DNA from: Methanomassiliicoccaceae archaeon UBA72
Lineage (GTDB): Archaea; Thermoplasmatota; Thermoplasmata; Methanomassiliicoccales; Methanomethylophilaceae
Assembly (NCBI GenBank): GCA_002509405.1
Contig: DAVO01000025.1
Coordinates: 1-37,806, forward strand
DNA length: 37,806 nucleotides
Reading direction: 5' to 3'
Shown: positions 25,030 to 31,989 of the stretch, one piece after another
Numbering within the stretch: position 1 is the stretch's first letter
Layout: each line of letters opens with the position of its first letter
Notes under the pieces: model-generated
The model's database searches: none
Seen by the model: the letters and a program-made list of their open reading frames with translations, nothing else
Told to the model about the DNA's origin: nothing
Translations under genes and position numbers: made by a program

Positions 25030-25689
25030 ATGAGCAACGAAACTCAGGAAGAGGTACGCCCCGTCAACGGTAAGAGCATGTACAGCTACATCGGAGACGC
25101 ATGGGATGTCCCGGAGAAATCATACGTCAAAGCGCTGAACTACGAGAGAAAGATCCTTTGGAGAAGGGAGGAGAACTTCATAAGGGTCGAGAGGCCTACC
25201 CGCCTCGACAGGGCCAGAGCCCTTGGTTACAGAGCAAAGCAGGGATATGCCATCGTAAGGGCCCGTGTCAGGAAGGGCAACTTCAACAAGAGGGCGATCA
25301 CGGCCGGAAGAAGGGCAAAAAGAAAGGGTATCAACAGAATGACCGTCGGAAAGAGCATCCAAAGCATGGCAGAGGAGAGGACGGCCAAGAGATACCCCAA
25401 CATGGAAGTTCTCAACTCCTACTGGGTAGGGGCCGACGGACAGCACGAGTGGTATGAGGTAATACTTGTAGACCCCGCGCACCCGGTGATAAAAGCTGAC
25501 AACAAGATAAACTGGATCTGCAAGAAGAGCAGCACCAACCGCGTTTACCGCGGAAAGACCTCTGCAGGACAGAAGGGACGCGGAATGAGGCACACCGGAA
25601 AGGGCGCCGAGAACGCAAGGCCGTCTGTCAGGGCTAACAAGCACAGCAACAGCAAGAAGAAGCAGCTTGCTCACCAGTATGGTCAGTGA
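25030..25689 (+). CDS. rpl15e: 50S ribosomal protein eL15 (L15e)
   Basis: Large-subunit protein of 219 residues. The core begins at MYSYIGDAW (17 onward) and contains RPTRLDRARALGYRAKQGY, the conserved L15e motif, and ends with the basic tail HSNSKKKQLAHQYGQ. It carries about 16 extra N-terminal residues compared with typical L15e. ATG 25030 has GGTGA 4 bases upstream, so the extension is probably real. The stop codon lies inside the terminator hairpin. Confidence 0.95.
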   Translation: MSNETQEEVRPVNGKSMYSYIGDAWDVPEKSYVKALNYERKILWRREENFIRVERPTRLDRARALGYRAKQGYAIVRARVRKGNFNKRAITAGRRAKRKGINRMTVGKSIQSMAEERTAKRYPNMEVLNSYWVGADGQHEWYEVILVDPAHPVIKADNKINWICKKSSTNRVYRGKTSAGQKGRGMRHTGKGAENARPSVRANKHSNSKKKQLAHQYGQ

Positions 25690-25721
25690 GCGGGGGGTTT
25701 CCCCCGCTCATCAAACTTTTT
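25687..25721. terminator. Hairpin terminator after eL15, possibly bidirectional
   Basis: TGAGCGGGGG and CCCCCGCTCA form a perfect 10-base stem with a GTTT loop (25687-25710), starting in the eL15 stop codon and followed by CTTTTTAG. It sits between convergent eL15 and the ThiI-like gene, whose stop is at 25720, and could end both transcripts. Confidence 0.75.
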
Positions 25722-26571
25722 AGTTTATTTTACACTCTTCTTTGAGAGAATCTATCATTTTTCCGACCTGTTCATCAGACATCCCCACGGTCGGGAAGTA
25801 TATCGGCAACTCGTACTTTGAAACGTCCACCTTCTCTATGTCTTCCAGCGGGGTCCCGAAAACATATCCGAGCGCGCTGCGGGGATCTTCCTGATCTTCG
25901 GACAGGAACTTCATGTCCGGGTCGTAGTGTATCAGTATACCTGTCGAATCTGAACCTCTGGCCATTATCCTGCATCCGCGCTTCATCATCAACCAGGCCG
26001 AAAGCGTAGAACGGTCGTCGCCGAGGAATGCGACCACGCGCCCCTGGGTCCCCACCGGCAGCCCGGCGTGGCACCTCATATAGTCTTCGAAGATGTAGGC
26101 CTTGTTCTCCCTGACCTCCACATAGAACACCTTGTCGGGAGATGTGAGGTCCACGTGCACCCCGAGATGCTGGTTCTCCAGGAATATCGCTGAGCCTGCC
26201 TCCCTGCCCACATCCGTGCTCCTGTACGGGTGGGTGCCCTCCCTCCTCGGTCTGACCGCAAAGGACTGGCCTTCCCGTATGCGGCCTTTTGAATACTCGG
26301 CAGCGGCACGGCATATATCCTCCATCGAGGACGTGGTGACTTCTGCGATCGACATCGAGCCGATCCCGAAAACCTTTCTCAGGGACCATAACGCCTTGTC
26401 GTTGTCCGATGCGTACACATAAAAACGGGCATCTCCCTTCTCGACGATCGCTTCGACGCCGTCGAAGGCCAGCATCGATAGCATACAGTCTTTCAATTGA
26501 TTCTCGAACCTCAGTCTGACCGGCGTGCTCTTCAGACCTATCTCCGAGTACCTGACCATTATCACGGACAC
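25720..26571 (-). CDS. ThiI-like THUMP protein with degenerate PP-loop
   Basis: 283-residue protein resembling tRNA 4-thiouridine synthase ThiI. The start MVRYSEIGLKSTPVR and the THUMP region (FAVRPRREGTHPYRS, DLTSPDKVFYVEVRENKAY) match well. After it, where ThiI has the ATP-binding SGGxDS loop, the sequence reads AFLGDDRSTLSAWLMMKRGC (181-200), so the P-loop glycine-glycine-aspartate is lost although the next helix is kept. The rest of the catalytic domain is shortened by about 100 residues. Activity as a sulfurtransferase is doubtful; tRNA binding may remain. Start GTG 26571 or ATG 26559. It ends in TAA. Confidence 0.75.
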   Translation of the reverse strand: MSVIMVRYSEIGLKSTPVRLRFENQLKDCMLSMLAFDGVEAIVEKGDARFYVYASDNDKALWSLRKVFGIGSMSIAEVTTSSMEDICRAAAEYSKGRIREGQSFAVRPRREGTHPYRSTDVGREAGSAIFLENQHLGVHVDLTSPDKVFYVEVRENKAYIFEDYMRCHAGLPVGTQGRVVAFLGDDRSTLSAWLMMKRGCRIMARGSDSTGILIHYDPDMKFLSEDQEDPRSALGYVFGTPLEDIEKVDVSKYELPIYFPTVGMSDEQVGKMIDSLKEECKIN

Positions 26572-26613
26572 AGAGGGCTCTACAGCCGCAGTGCTAATAA
26601 TCCTTTTGCCATA

Positions 26614-26623
26614 TTCTTAATAA
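26614..26623 (+). promoter_or_regulatory. TATA box of the TauE-like gene
   Basis: TTCTTAATAA is centred about 26 bases before ATG 26644, which predicts a leaderless transcript. Confidence 0.5.
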
Positions 26624-26643
26624 GGGACCGTCAATCGGGTACC

Positions 26644-27465
26644 ATGGGACCGGAGTTGCTTTTCTCTCTTATCCTGGTGGGAGTTTTAGCGGGAGTTATG
26701 GGCGCCCTCTTCGGGATAGGCGGAGGAATGCTGATCGTCCCCATACTGGTGATATTCTACGGCCTCGCCGCGAAGGACGCCGCAGCCGTCAGCCTCGTCG
26801 GCATAGTGGCCACGTCGGTGGGCGCCTCGGCCGTCTACGTGGACAAAGGCATATCAAACATACGGCTCGGCCTTTATCTGGAGATAACCACGGTGATAGG
26901 GGCCATCGCCGGCGTGATATTCGCGACGTTCATCAGCAACACCGCGCTGACCTTGGTATTCTCCCTTGTGCTAGTATACAGCGGCATCAGGATGATATTG
27001 AATCCCGAGCTCGCAGTGGAACCGAAAGACTGCAACGGCAAATACTGCTTCACTTACTACGACGAGGTCCGTAAGAAGAACGTGGGGTATGAGGTCAGGA
27101 ACGTGAAGAGCGGGGCCGCCGTGTGCACGGTCGCCGGCGTGGTGGCCTCGATGACCGGCGTGGGAGGAGGTGCCATCAAAGTACCGATAATGAACCTGCA
27201 TATGCATGTACCCATCAAGGCCGCGGCGGCCACAAGCAACTATATGATCGGCATAACCGCGTTCGCCGGCGCCATCCTGTATTTCGTGATGGGGGACGTC
27301 CCGCTCGCCTTCGCCGGAGCCGTAGCGGTAGGAGGTTTCCTGGGCTCCCTGGTCGGGACCAGGATTACCTCTTTTGTGGACGGAAGATCACTGAGAAGAT
27401 ACTTCTCCGTACTGCTTTTCTTCATAGCGGCGGTGATGGTGATGGATGCGGGGGGATTGTTCTGA
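26644..27465 (+). CDS. TauE/SafE family membrane permease
   Basis: 273-residue integral membrane protein with about eight hydrophobic segments. The twin family motifs GALFGIGGGMLIVPIL (first repeat) and MTGVGGGAIKVPIMNL (second repeat) are clear. A polar loop at roughly 118-155 holds CNGKYCFTYYDE. Family members export sulfite, sulfonates or other organic anions; the substrate here is unknown. The DUF1634 gene that follows is a regular partner of this family, so the two probably form one system. Confidence 0.9.
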   Translation: MGPELLFSLILVGVLAGVMGALFGIGGGMLIVPILVIFYGLAAKDAAAVSLVGIVATSVGASAVYVDKGISNIRLGLYLEITTVIGAIAGVIFATFISNTALTLVFSLVLVYSGIRMILNPELAVEPKDCNGKYCFTYYDEVRKKNVGYEVRNVKSGAAVCTVAGVVASMTGVGGGAIKVPIMNLHMHVPIKAAAATSNYMIGITAFAGAILYFVMGDVPLAFAGAVAVGGFLGSLVGTRITSFVDGRSLRRYFSVLLFFIAAVMVMDAGGLF

Positions 27466-27731
27466 ACCTCAACACCTCGACCTCCAGGGCACTCTGGTGG
27501 GGGGCCGTCGCCGGCATATCGATAATCGCCTTAGGCCTTGTCCTTGAATCTCTGGACATGGGCGAGACGGTCCTCTGGCTGGGCATTTTGGTACTCGTCG
27601 TATCCCCCGTTTTGGGCGTCGCTGTCTCGATGTTATCACTGTTCATGGAGAGAGACCTAAAATGGGCAGGCGTGGCATTGCTGCTGATAATCATGACGGC
27701 CGTGGCTACGGTCATCTCATCTTTGTTTTAA
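27462..27731 (+). CDS. DUF1634 membrane protein, no standard start codon
   Basis: About 89 residues with three hydrophobic segments (ALWWGAVAGISIIALGLVLE, TVLWLGILVLVVSPVLGVAV, WAGVALLLIIMTAVATVISS), matching DUF1634 proteins encoded beside TauE permeases. No ATG, GTG or TTG is in frame before the first membrane segment. CTG 27462 overlaps the permease stop as CTGA, with GGGGGA 5 bases upstream, and is the best candidate; ATT 27456 is another. The first in-frame ATG (27558) would remove the first membrane segment. Frameshifted fusion to the permease is also possible. It ends in TAA. Confidence 0.7.
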   Translation: MNLNTSTSRALWWGAVAGISIIALGLVLESLDMGETVLWLGILVLVVSPVLGVAVSMLSLFMERDLKWAGVALLLIIMTAVATVISSLF

Positions 27732-28059
27732 AATCACTGCGCTGGCACTGTCAAATTTATCTATCATGGGTTTATTACGGTAGGCCTGTATGCCGGCCGG
27801 AACGCCTACGGAGTTCGGATGCTGGATGGCTCCCCCCGTTTATCGATGGGATAACGGCCACTAACATACAAACATAGAAACGGCATTTTATGAAAGCGCC
27901 TGCTGTCACGGCAGCGGAGTTTTTCAGGGATCGGAGGACGCAGACATACATCCGACCTGCGCCTCGGTATTCGCTTTCGGGTGCGGCCTGATGCGCAGCA
28001 GGAACTTTCAAAAAACAAAAAGACCAGAAATGCACCGCCGAGATTTGCCGATATTAGAA
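27732..28059. other. 328-base intergenic region without a convincing gene
   Basis: Between DUF1634 and tRNA-Leu no reading frame on either strand has a credible start, binding site or homology. On the minus strand, downstream of tRNA-Leu, there is an oligo-T tract (28010-28021) and then an imperfect inverted repeat, 27956-27962 with 27993-28002 (CCTGCGC against GCGCAGCAGG). A small structured RNA is possible but unproven; a decayed gene is another option. Confidence 0.4.
28010..28021 (-). terminator. Oligo-T terminator of tRNA-Leu
   Basis: On the minus strand TTTTTGTTTTTT occurs about 40 bases beyond the encoded CCA, suitable for archaeal T-rich termination. Confidence 0.5.
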
Positions 28060-28147
28060 TGGTGCAGGGGATGGGATTTGAACCCACGAACGCCTGCACG
28101 AATAGACCCTGAATCTATCGCCTTTGGCCAAGCTCGGCAACCCCTGC
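28060..28147 (-). tRNA. tRNA-Leu (anticodon CAG), CCA encoded
   Basis: On the minus strand the acceptor GCAGGGG pairs with CCCCTGC. The anticodon arm is ATAGA-TTCAGGG-TCTAT with anticodon CAG. A long variable arm (around TCGTGCAGGCGT) makes it class II, as for leucine, and the T-loop is TTCAAAT. The body is 85 bases (28147 to 28063), followed by discriminator-adjacent genomic CCA (28062-28060). No intron. Confidence 0.96.
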
Positions 28148-28173
28148 GTTGCAGCACGGAGATTACTTAGTTC

Positions 28174-28181
28174 TATAAAAA
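28174..28181 (-). promoter_or_regulatory. TATA box of tRNA-Leu
   Basis: TATAAAAA on the plus strand (TTTTTATA on the minus) lies 27-34 bases upstream of the tRNA 5' end. Confidence 0.65.
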
Positions 28182-28215
28182 GAGTGATGCGCCGGAGGAT
28201 CCCCGGCGGAAATGT

Positions 28216-28434
28216 TTAGGCTTTCATTATTTTCATCCAGCCGCCCGACTCGTAGATTGCCAGGCCTCTGTTCTTGAGCGCCTGCTCAAAATCTTCCCAG
28301 GAAATGACCGTCAGACGGTCGTTGGAGCCCTTTGTGAATTGAACGCCCTGGGTACCCTTGACCCTCCCCGGCTGGAGACCCTTGGACTTGGCTATCATCT
28401 GCGCTTTGCCGAAATCAATTTTTTCCATGACCAT
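28216..28434 (-). CDS. Hypothetical 72-residue protein
   Basis: I do not recognise this protein. It starts MVMEKIDFGKAQMIAKSKGL, is basic, and ends WEDFEQALKNRGLAIYESGGWMKIMKA, with predicted helix-strand character and no membrane segment. ATG 28434 is preferred over the longer frame from 28590 because GGAAGGG stands 5 bases upstream and a TATA-like element lies a plausible distance further up. It is transcribed divergently from the phosphohexomutase-like gene. The ratio of charged residues and the strong binding site suggest it is expressed. It ends in TAA. Confidence 0.65.
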   Translation of the reverse strand: MVMEKIDFGKAQMIAKSKGLQPGRVKGTQGVQFTKGSNDRLTVISWEDFEQALKNRGLAIYESGGWMKIMKA

Positions 28435-28497
28435 GTTTTCCCTTCCATTTAGCTGGCCAGTGCTGGCCATCCTTTTGACAAATCTACATTGATAGTA

Positions 28498-28506
28498 TTT
28501 AAATAT
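28498..28506 (-). promoter_or_regulatory. TATA-like element of the 72-residue protein gene
   Basis: The palindromic TTTAAATAT lies about 65-70 bases upstream of ATG 28434 and would leave a leader of about 40 bases carrying the GGAAGGG site. Confidence 0.45.
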
Positions 28507-28607
28507 TATTTGATTTTCGAGCAAAATGATGATATCTGGGACATTTGAGACACATAGGCCCGAGGTAATCATGGTAAGAAATATGAACAATCAAAGACCA
28601 TCGCTAC

Positions 28608-29936
28608 ATGATGCCCGCCAATAAATTGGAGCTTATGTCTACGGTCGATGCCGCGATGACGCCCGAAAAAGCCCTCCATGCCGGAAGGGCCGTCGGGACA
28701 ACATACAGAAAGGTCACGGTGGGCATGGACCTCAGCCGCAGCAGCAGAATGATCAGGGATGCCTTCGTGTCGGGAGTTCTATCCGTGGGGTCGCACGTGG
28801 TCGATGCCGGCTATATACCTTCCCCCGCGGGGGCGCTGGCCGCCAGAGATTCGAACTGCTGCGCCATGGTGGGCGAGCCCAACGTATATGGGATGATCAG
28901 CGGGATCACCCTGCGCAACCCGGACGGGTCCAGGTTCAACGACCAGCAGATCAGGCAGCTGGAAAAATACATCGGAAGCTCGGCTCCTCTGCCGGAGTAT
29001 CACTCGATAAGCACCATAAGGAAATCTGACACTGTAGCGGACGACTATATCAAGAAATTAGTCAGCGTCTGCGGGGAGATCGACTGCCCGGTTATCGTGG
29101 ACTGCGGATGCGGCAGCGCATCTCTGGTGGCACCCCAGGCGCTGGCCGCCGCGGGAGCCGACGTGACCAGCATCAACTCCCATCCCGACCGAAACTATGC
29201 GCCCAGGTTCCCCGGGATCGAGGCCCCGGAAGCAAAGGATGCACAAGCGGCGGTCAAAGCCACGCCGGGGAGCATCGGAATACTTCTGAACGGCGACGGG
29301 ACCCGCGTGGCGCTGATAGACGAAGAGGCAAGATATGTTACGGGAAGCAAACTGCTGGCTCTTCTGGTGGGATTCCTTAAGCCCGACAAGATGGTCGTGC
29401 CTGTGGACATTTCTTCCAATGTAGACCGCGCGTTCTGGGGCGAAGATGCTGAGAATGACAAACGCAGGATCGTGAAATGCGAGCCTAACCCGATATCCCT
29501 CGGAGACACCATGAGGGAGGAGAGGGCGGACTTCGGAGCCCTGGCCAACGGAACGATTGTGCTCCCCGGGATGACGAAATGCCCGGACGGGATCTTCGCC
29601 GCCGCGAAGATCGCCCAGTATGCGGGAACCCACAGCCTGAGCAGCATCCTGGACGAGATGCCCGTCTTCGTGACGGACAGCACCAGGATACACTGCACCG
29701 GAAGCTATGAGGCCCTGGGAAGGAAGATCGCAGATGCCATCGACGACCTCGACTACAAAAATTTCATGCACACCAAGGGTTGGCGCGTCGACATGAAGGA
29801 GGGCTGGTTCCTGCTGGGTTACCCGGATCAGGAAGGGATAATGGAGATCGAGGTCGAGGCCCGCGACAAGGCCTATGCGGTAGGGCTTCTGGAGATGGCC
29901 AAAGAGATAGTGGTCAACAGCCTCAGGAGTCAGTAA
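28608..29936 (+). CDS. Phosphohexomutase-like protein lacking catalytic motifs
   Basis: 442-residue protein with the overall length and layout of the phosphoglucosamine/phosphomannomutase family: AMTPEKALHAGRAVGT, TLRNPDGSRFN, TGSKLLALLVGF and FAAAKIAQYAG align with conserved helices. Yet the four functional motifs are gone. The phosphoserine loop TASHNP reads MVGEPNVYGM (87-96). The metal loop DGDADR reads NGDGTR (228-233), losing two of three aspartates. The sugar loop GEESGG reads GALANG (310-315). The phosphate loop RPSGTEP reads LGYPDQEG (403-410). Isomerisation by the normal mechanism is therefore unlikely; a structural, binding or new catalytic role is inferred. It overlaps the JAMM gene by 14 bases. 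Confidence 0.75.
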   Translation: MMPANKLELMSTVDAAMTPEKALHAGRAVGTTYRKVTVGMDLSRSSRMIRDAFVSGVLSVGSHVVDAGYIPSPAGALAARDSNCCAMVGEPNVYGMISGITLRNPDGSRFNDQQIRQLEKYIGSSAPLPEYHSISTIRKSDTVADDYIKKLVSVCGEIDCPVIVDCGCGSASLVAPQALAAAGADVTSINSHPDRNYAPRFPGIEAPEAKDAQAAVKATPGSIGILLNGDGTRVALIDEEARYVTGSKLLALLVGFLKPDKMVVPVDISSNVDRAFWGEDAENDKRRIVKCEPNPISLGDTMREERADFGALANGTIVLPGMTKCPDGIFAAAKIAQYAGTHSLSSILDEMPVFVTDSTRIHCTGSYEALGRKIADAIDDLDYKNFMHTKGWRVDMKEGWFLLGYPDQEGIMEIEVEARDKAYAVGLLEMAKEIVVNSLRSQ

Positions 29937-30303
29937 AAAGCTCCAAATCCAGCGTCTCGCCTTTGGAATTGTATGCCTTCCAGCTGCCACGGTCGAACGG
30001 CATGCATGTGATTATGTGCACCCCTCCGTAGTTCGAGAAGTACTGAAGGTCGTCTTCCGACGGCTCGTTGGAATTGCCGGGATGGGAATGGACCGTGCCG
30101 ACCAGACTGAAATCGACCGGCGCCATCCAATCGCTCAGGAAGCTGTGGGAATCCCCGTATACCGTGCCGGGTATCAATACCATCTCGGATATTATGCCGT
30201 CGTCCTCCCTTATCATGCTCAGGAACTCTTCCGGATATACGGAGCGTGCCGCTTCGTTGAACGCATCCACCAGTTCGACGTATATGCCCCGGACCTTCTT
30301 CAT
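29923..30303 (-). CDS. JAMM/MPN+ family metalloprotease
   Basis: 126-residue single-domain JAB1/MPN protein. The zinc motif is complete: E40 in SEMVLIPG, H72 and H74 in HSHPGNSNEPS, and D85. Archaeal stand-alone JAMM proteins remove ubiquitin-like SAMP proteins from targets or process sulfur carriers, so an isopeptidase role is likely but the partner is unknown. ATG 30303 overlaps the NAD kinase fusion stop as ATGA, so the two are probably co-translated. A longer frame to 30600 is only a shadow of the kinase gene. Confidence 0.88.
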   Translation of the reverse strand: MKKVRGIYVELVDAFNEAARSVYPEEFLSMIREDDGIISEMVLIPGTVYGDSHSFLSDWMAPVDFSLVGTVHSHPGNSNEPSEDDLQYFSNYGGVHIITCMPFDRGSWKAYNSKGETLDLELFTDS

Positions 30304-31907
30304 ATGGCATTCACCAGCTTTTCCCTCACCCGGGAATAGAAGTCCTTGTCCAGCTTGATGAATCTGGCAAGATTGTCGGAAAGGGAGAACTCCACCCGCG
30401 TACCTCCCCTCATTGGGTACTCGTGCTGACCGTCCACCACTATGAGGCAGCCCTTGTCCATGACCGCCTCGACTGTTATCTTGGCCGTATACGGAACGAC
30501 GAACGGGCGGGATGCGAACTTGAACGCCGCCATGGGGACGATGAGGAAGGCCCCGACTCCCGGGTCGGTTATCGGAGCGCCGAGGCTCATGGCATAGCAC
30601 GTGGAGCCTGTCGGCGTCGATATGATGACGCCGTCCGCACGGACCTCCGTCGCCAGGTGTTCGTTGACATATATCTTGAACTGCCTTATCTTCGCAACCG
30701 AGTCTGTGTGTATGACGGTCTCGTTCACCGCCTCAGAGAGATATTCGCCCTCATACCAAGTCCTGAGCTTGATCCTCTTCTCCACCGAGTACTCTCCGCG
30801 CCTGATGCGGGAGAGGCACTCTTCTATCTCGTCGGGCTCGACCTCGGCCAGGAACCCGACCCCGCCGGCGTTGATCCCTATCACGGCGGCGTCTGTCTTC
30901 TTAAGGGCCCTTAGTATCGTGCCGTCCCCTCCGATCACCACGACTATGTCCGCATCGATCTCGGAAAGGGGCACCCCTTCTACGCCTATCAGCCCGGCCG
31001 CCGCCTTGTCCAGGGTGACCTTCTCTCCCCTCAGGGCATCGTATGCCCTCCTCACGTACTCGGCCGCCCTGGGTATGGTCTCGTTGGCGTATATCCCATA
31101 ACGCGTCGCGCCGTGCTCCTCGATGTGCGGTCTCATGATGTGGTCGAATACCTCTTTGCAAGAGCACGCCACGAAGCTTGCGTGATAAGCGTTGTCCAGC
31201 GGCATATCCAGCCTGTTGCCGCCGATATCGAATATCTCGCCGCCCGCCTCTCTGAGTATCAGGGCGCTGGCTGCGATGTCCACCGTTCTGATGGCACGGT
31301 TGTAACGATAGGTGTTCATGTAATAGATGTCCGCTTGGCCGAGGGCCAGAAGCGTCATCTCAAGAGATGCGCAACCCATGGAGCGGGAGGTCTTGACATT
31401 CTTCGCGAGGGCGAACGCCTCGTCGACCGCGGCGTTGCCCATGTAGATCAAGGCGAACAGTTTGGAGAAGTCGGGCACCCTGACGCTTAACCTCCTTCCG
31501 TTGTAGTATGCGCCCTCCCCCTTGCGGGCCCAGAACTCGTCCCCGGTCGCCAGGTTCCTGATGTAGGCCGTGTGCATGCCGCAGAGCGAGCCCGTGCCGA
31601 CGGCCATTGATATCGAGTAGAAAGGTATCTCTGCCACGGAATTGCTGGTCCCGTCGATCGGATCGAGGACCAGGACCTCTGATGCGCCGTTGTCCACGAA
31701 ACCTATCTCTTCGCTTAGAACGTTCAGAGAAAGCCTGTTGGATTCGATATATCCCAGCACCACATTCTCGGCCACTTTGTCTATCTCGGACGTGGGTGTG
31801 CCGTCATTGCCCATGCATATCTCGTTGCCCCTGCTGCAGGAGTCCGGTATGAGGGATACCGCCGCCTGGACGGCGTCGGCGATCTGGCGAAGGACGTTGA
31901 TATCCAT
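30300..31907 (-). CDS. Bifunctional NADP phosphatase / NAD kinase fusion
   Basis: 535-residue fusion. Residues 1 to about 255 form an inositol-monophosphatase-like domain with metal motifs LSEEIG (65-69) and LDPIDGTSN (81-89), and the third motif TVDIAASALILREAGG (208-223), where the usual tryptophan before the aspartate is valine. From about 270 to the end lies an NAD kinase with GGDGT (326-330) and the later TPTGSTCYAMSLGAPI. The same architecture is known in Methanocaldococcus jannaschii, where one protein both makes and removes NADP. ATG 31907 is chosen over a longer frame. It probably adjusts the NAD/NADP balance. Confidence 0.92.
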   Translation of the reverse strand: MDINVLRQIADAVQAAVSLIPDSCSRGNEICMGNDGTPTSEIDKVAENVVLGYIESNRLSLNVLSEEIGFVDNGASEVLVLDPIDGTSNSVAEIPFYSISMAVGTGSLCGMHTAYIRNLATGDEFWARKGEGAYYNGRRLSVRVPDFSKLFALIYMGNAAVDEAFALAKNVKTSRSMGCASLEMTLLALGQADIYYMNTYRYNRAIRTVDIAASALILREAGGEIFDIGGNRLDMPLDNAYHASFVACSCKEVFDHIMRPHIEEHGATRYGIYANETIPRAAEYVRRAYDALRGEKVTLDKAAAGLIGVEGVPLSEIDADIVVVIGGDGTILRALKKTDAAVIGINAGGVGFLAEVEPDEIEECLSRIRRGEYSVEKRIKLRTWYEGEYLSEAVNETVIHTDSVAKIRQFKIYVNEHLATEVRADGVIISTPTGSTCYAMSLGAPITDPGVGAFLIVPMAAFKFASRPFVVPYTAKITVEAVMDKGCLIVVDGQHEYPMRGGTRVEFSLSDNLARFIKLDKDFYSRVREKLVNAI

Positions 31908-31960
31908 GCAACCGCATTGATATCCCCCTGTATTTAGGGTTTGCAACCTACGGCACAGAT

Positions 31961-31970
31961 TATTTCTAAA
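31961..31970 (+). promoter_or_regulatory. TATA-like element of flpA
   Basis: TATTTCTAAA is centred about 25 bases before ATG 31990, consistent with a leaderless message. On the opposite strand TAAATA near 31931-31936 could serve the NAD kinase fusion. Confidence 0.45.
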
Positions 31971-31989
31971 ACCACGGCATTGGACGGAC

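Noticed and set aside
27775..28099. Minus-strand frames crossing tRNA-Leu and the intergenic region
   Set aside because: One begins inside the tRNA gene; neither has a binding site or recognisable protein features.
28435..28590. N-terminal extension of the 72-residue protein
   Set aside because: The extension spans the TATA-like element and lacks a binding site; ATG 28434 has GGAAGGG 5 bases upstream.
30304..30600. N-terminal extension of the JAMM protein
   Set aside because: It only reads the NAD kinase coding region in another frame; the zinc domain is complete from ATG 30303.
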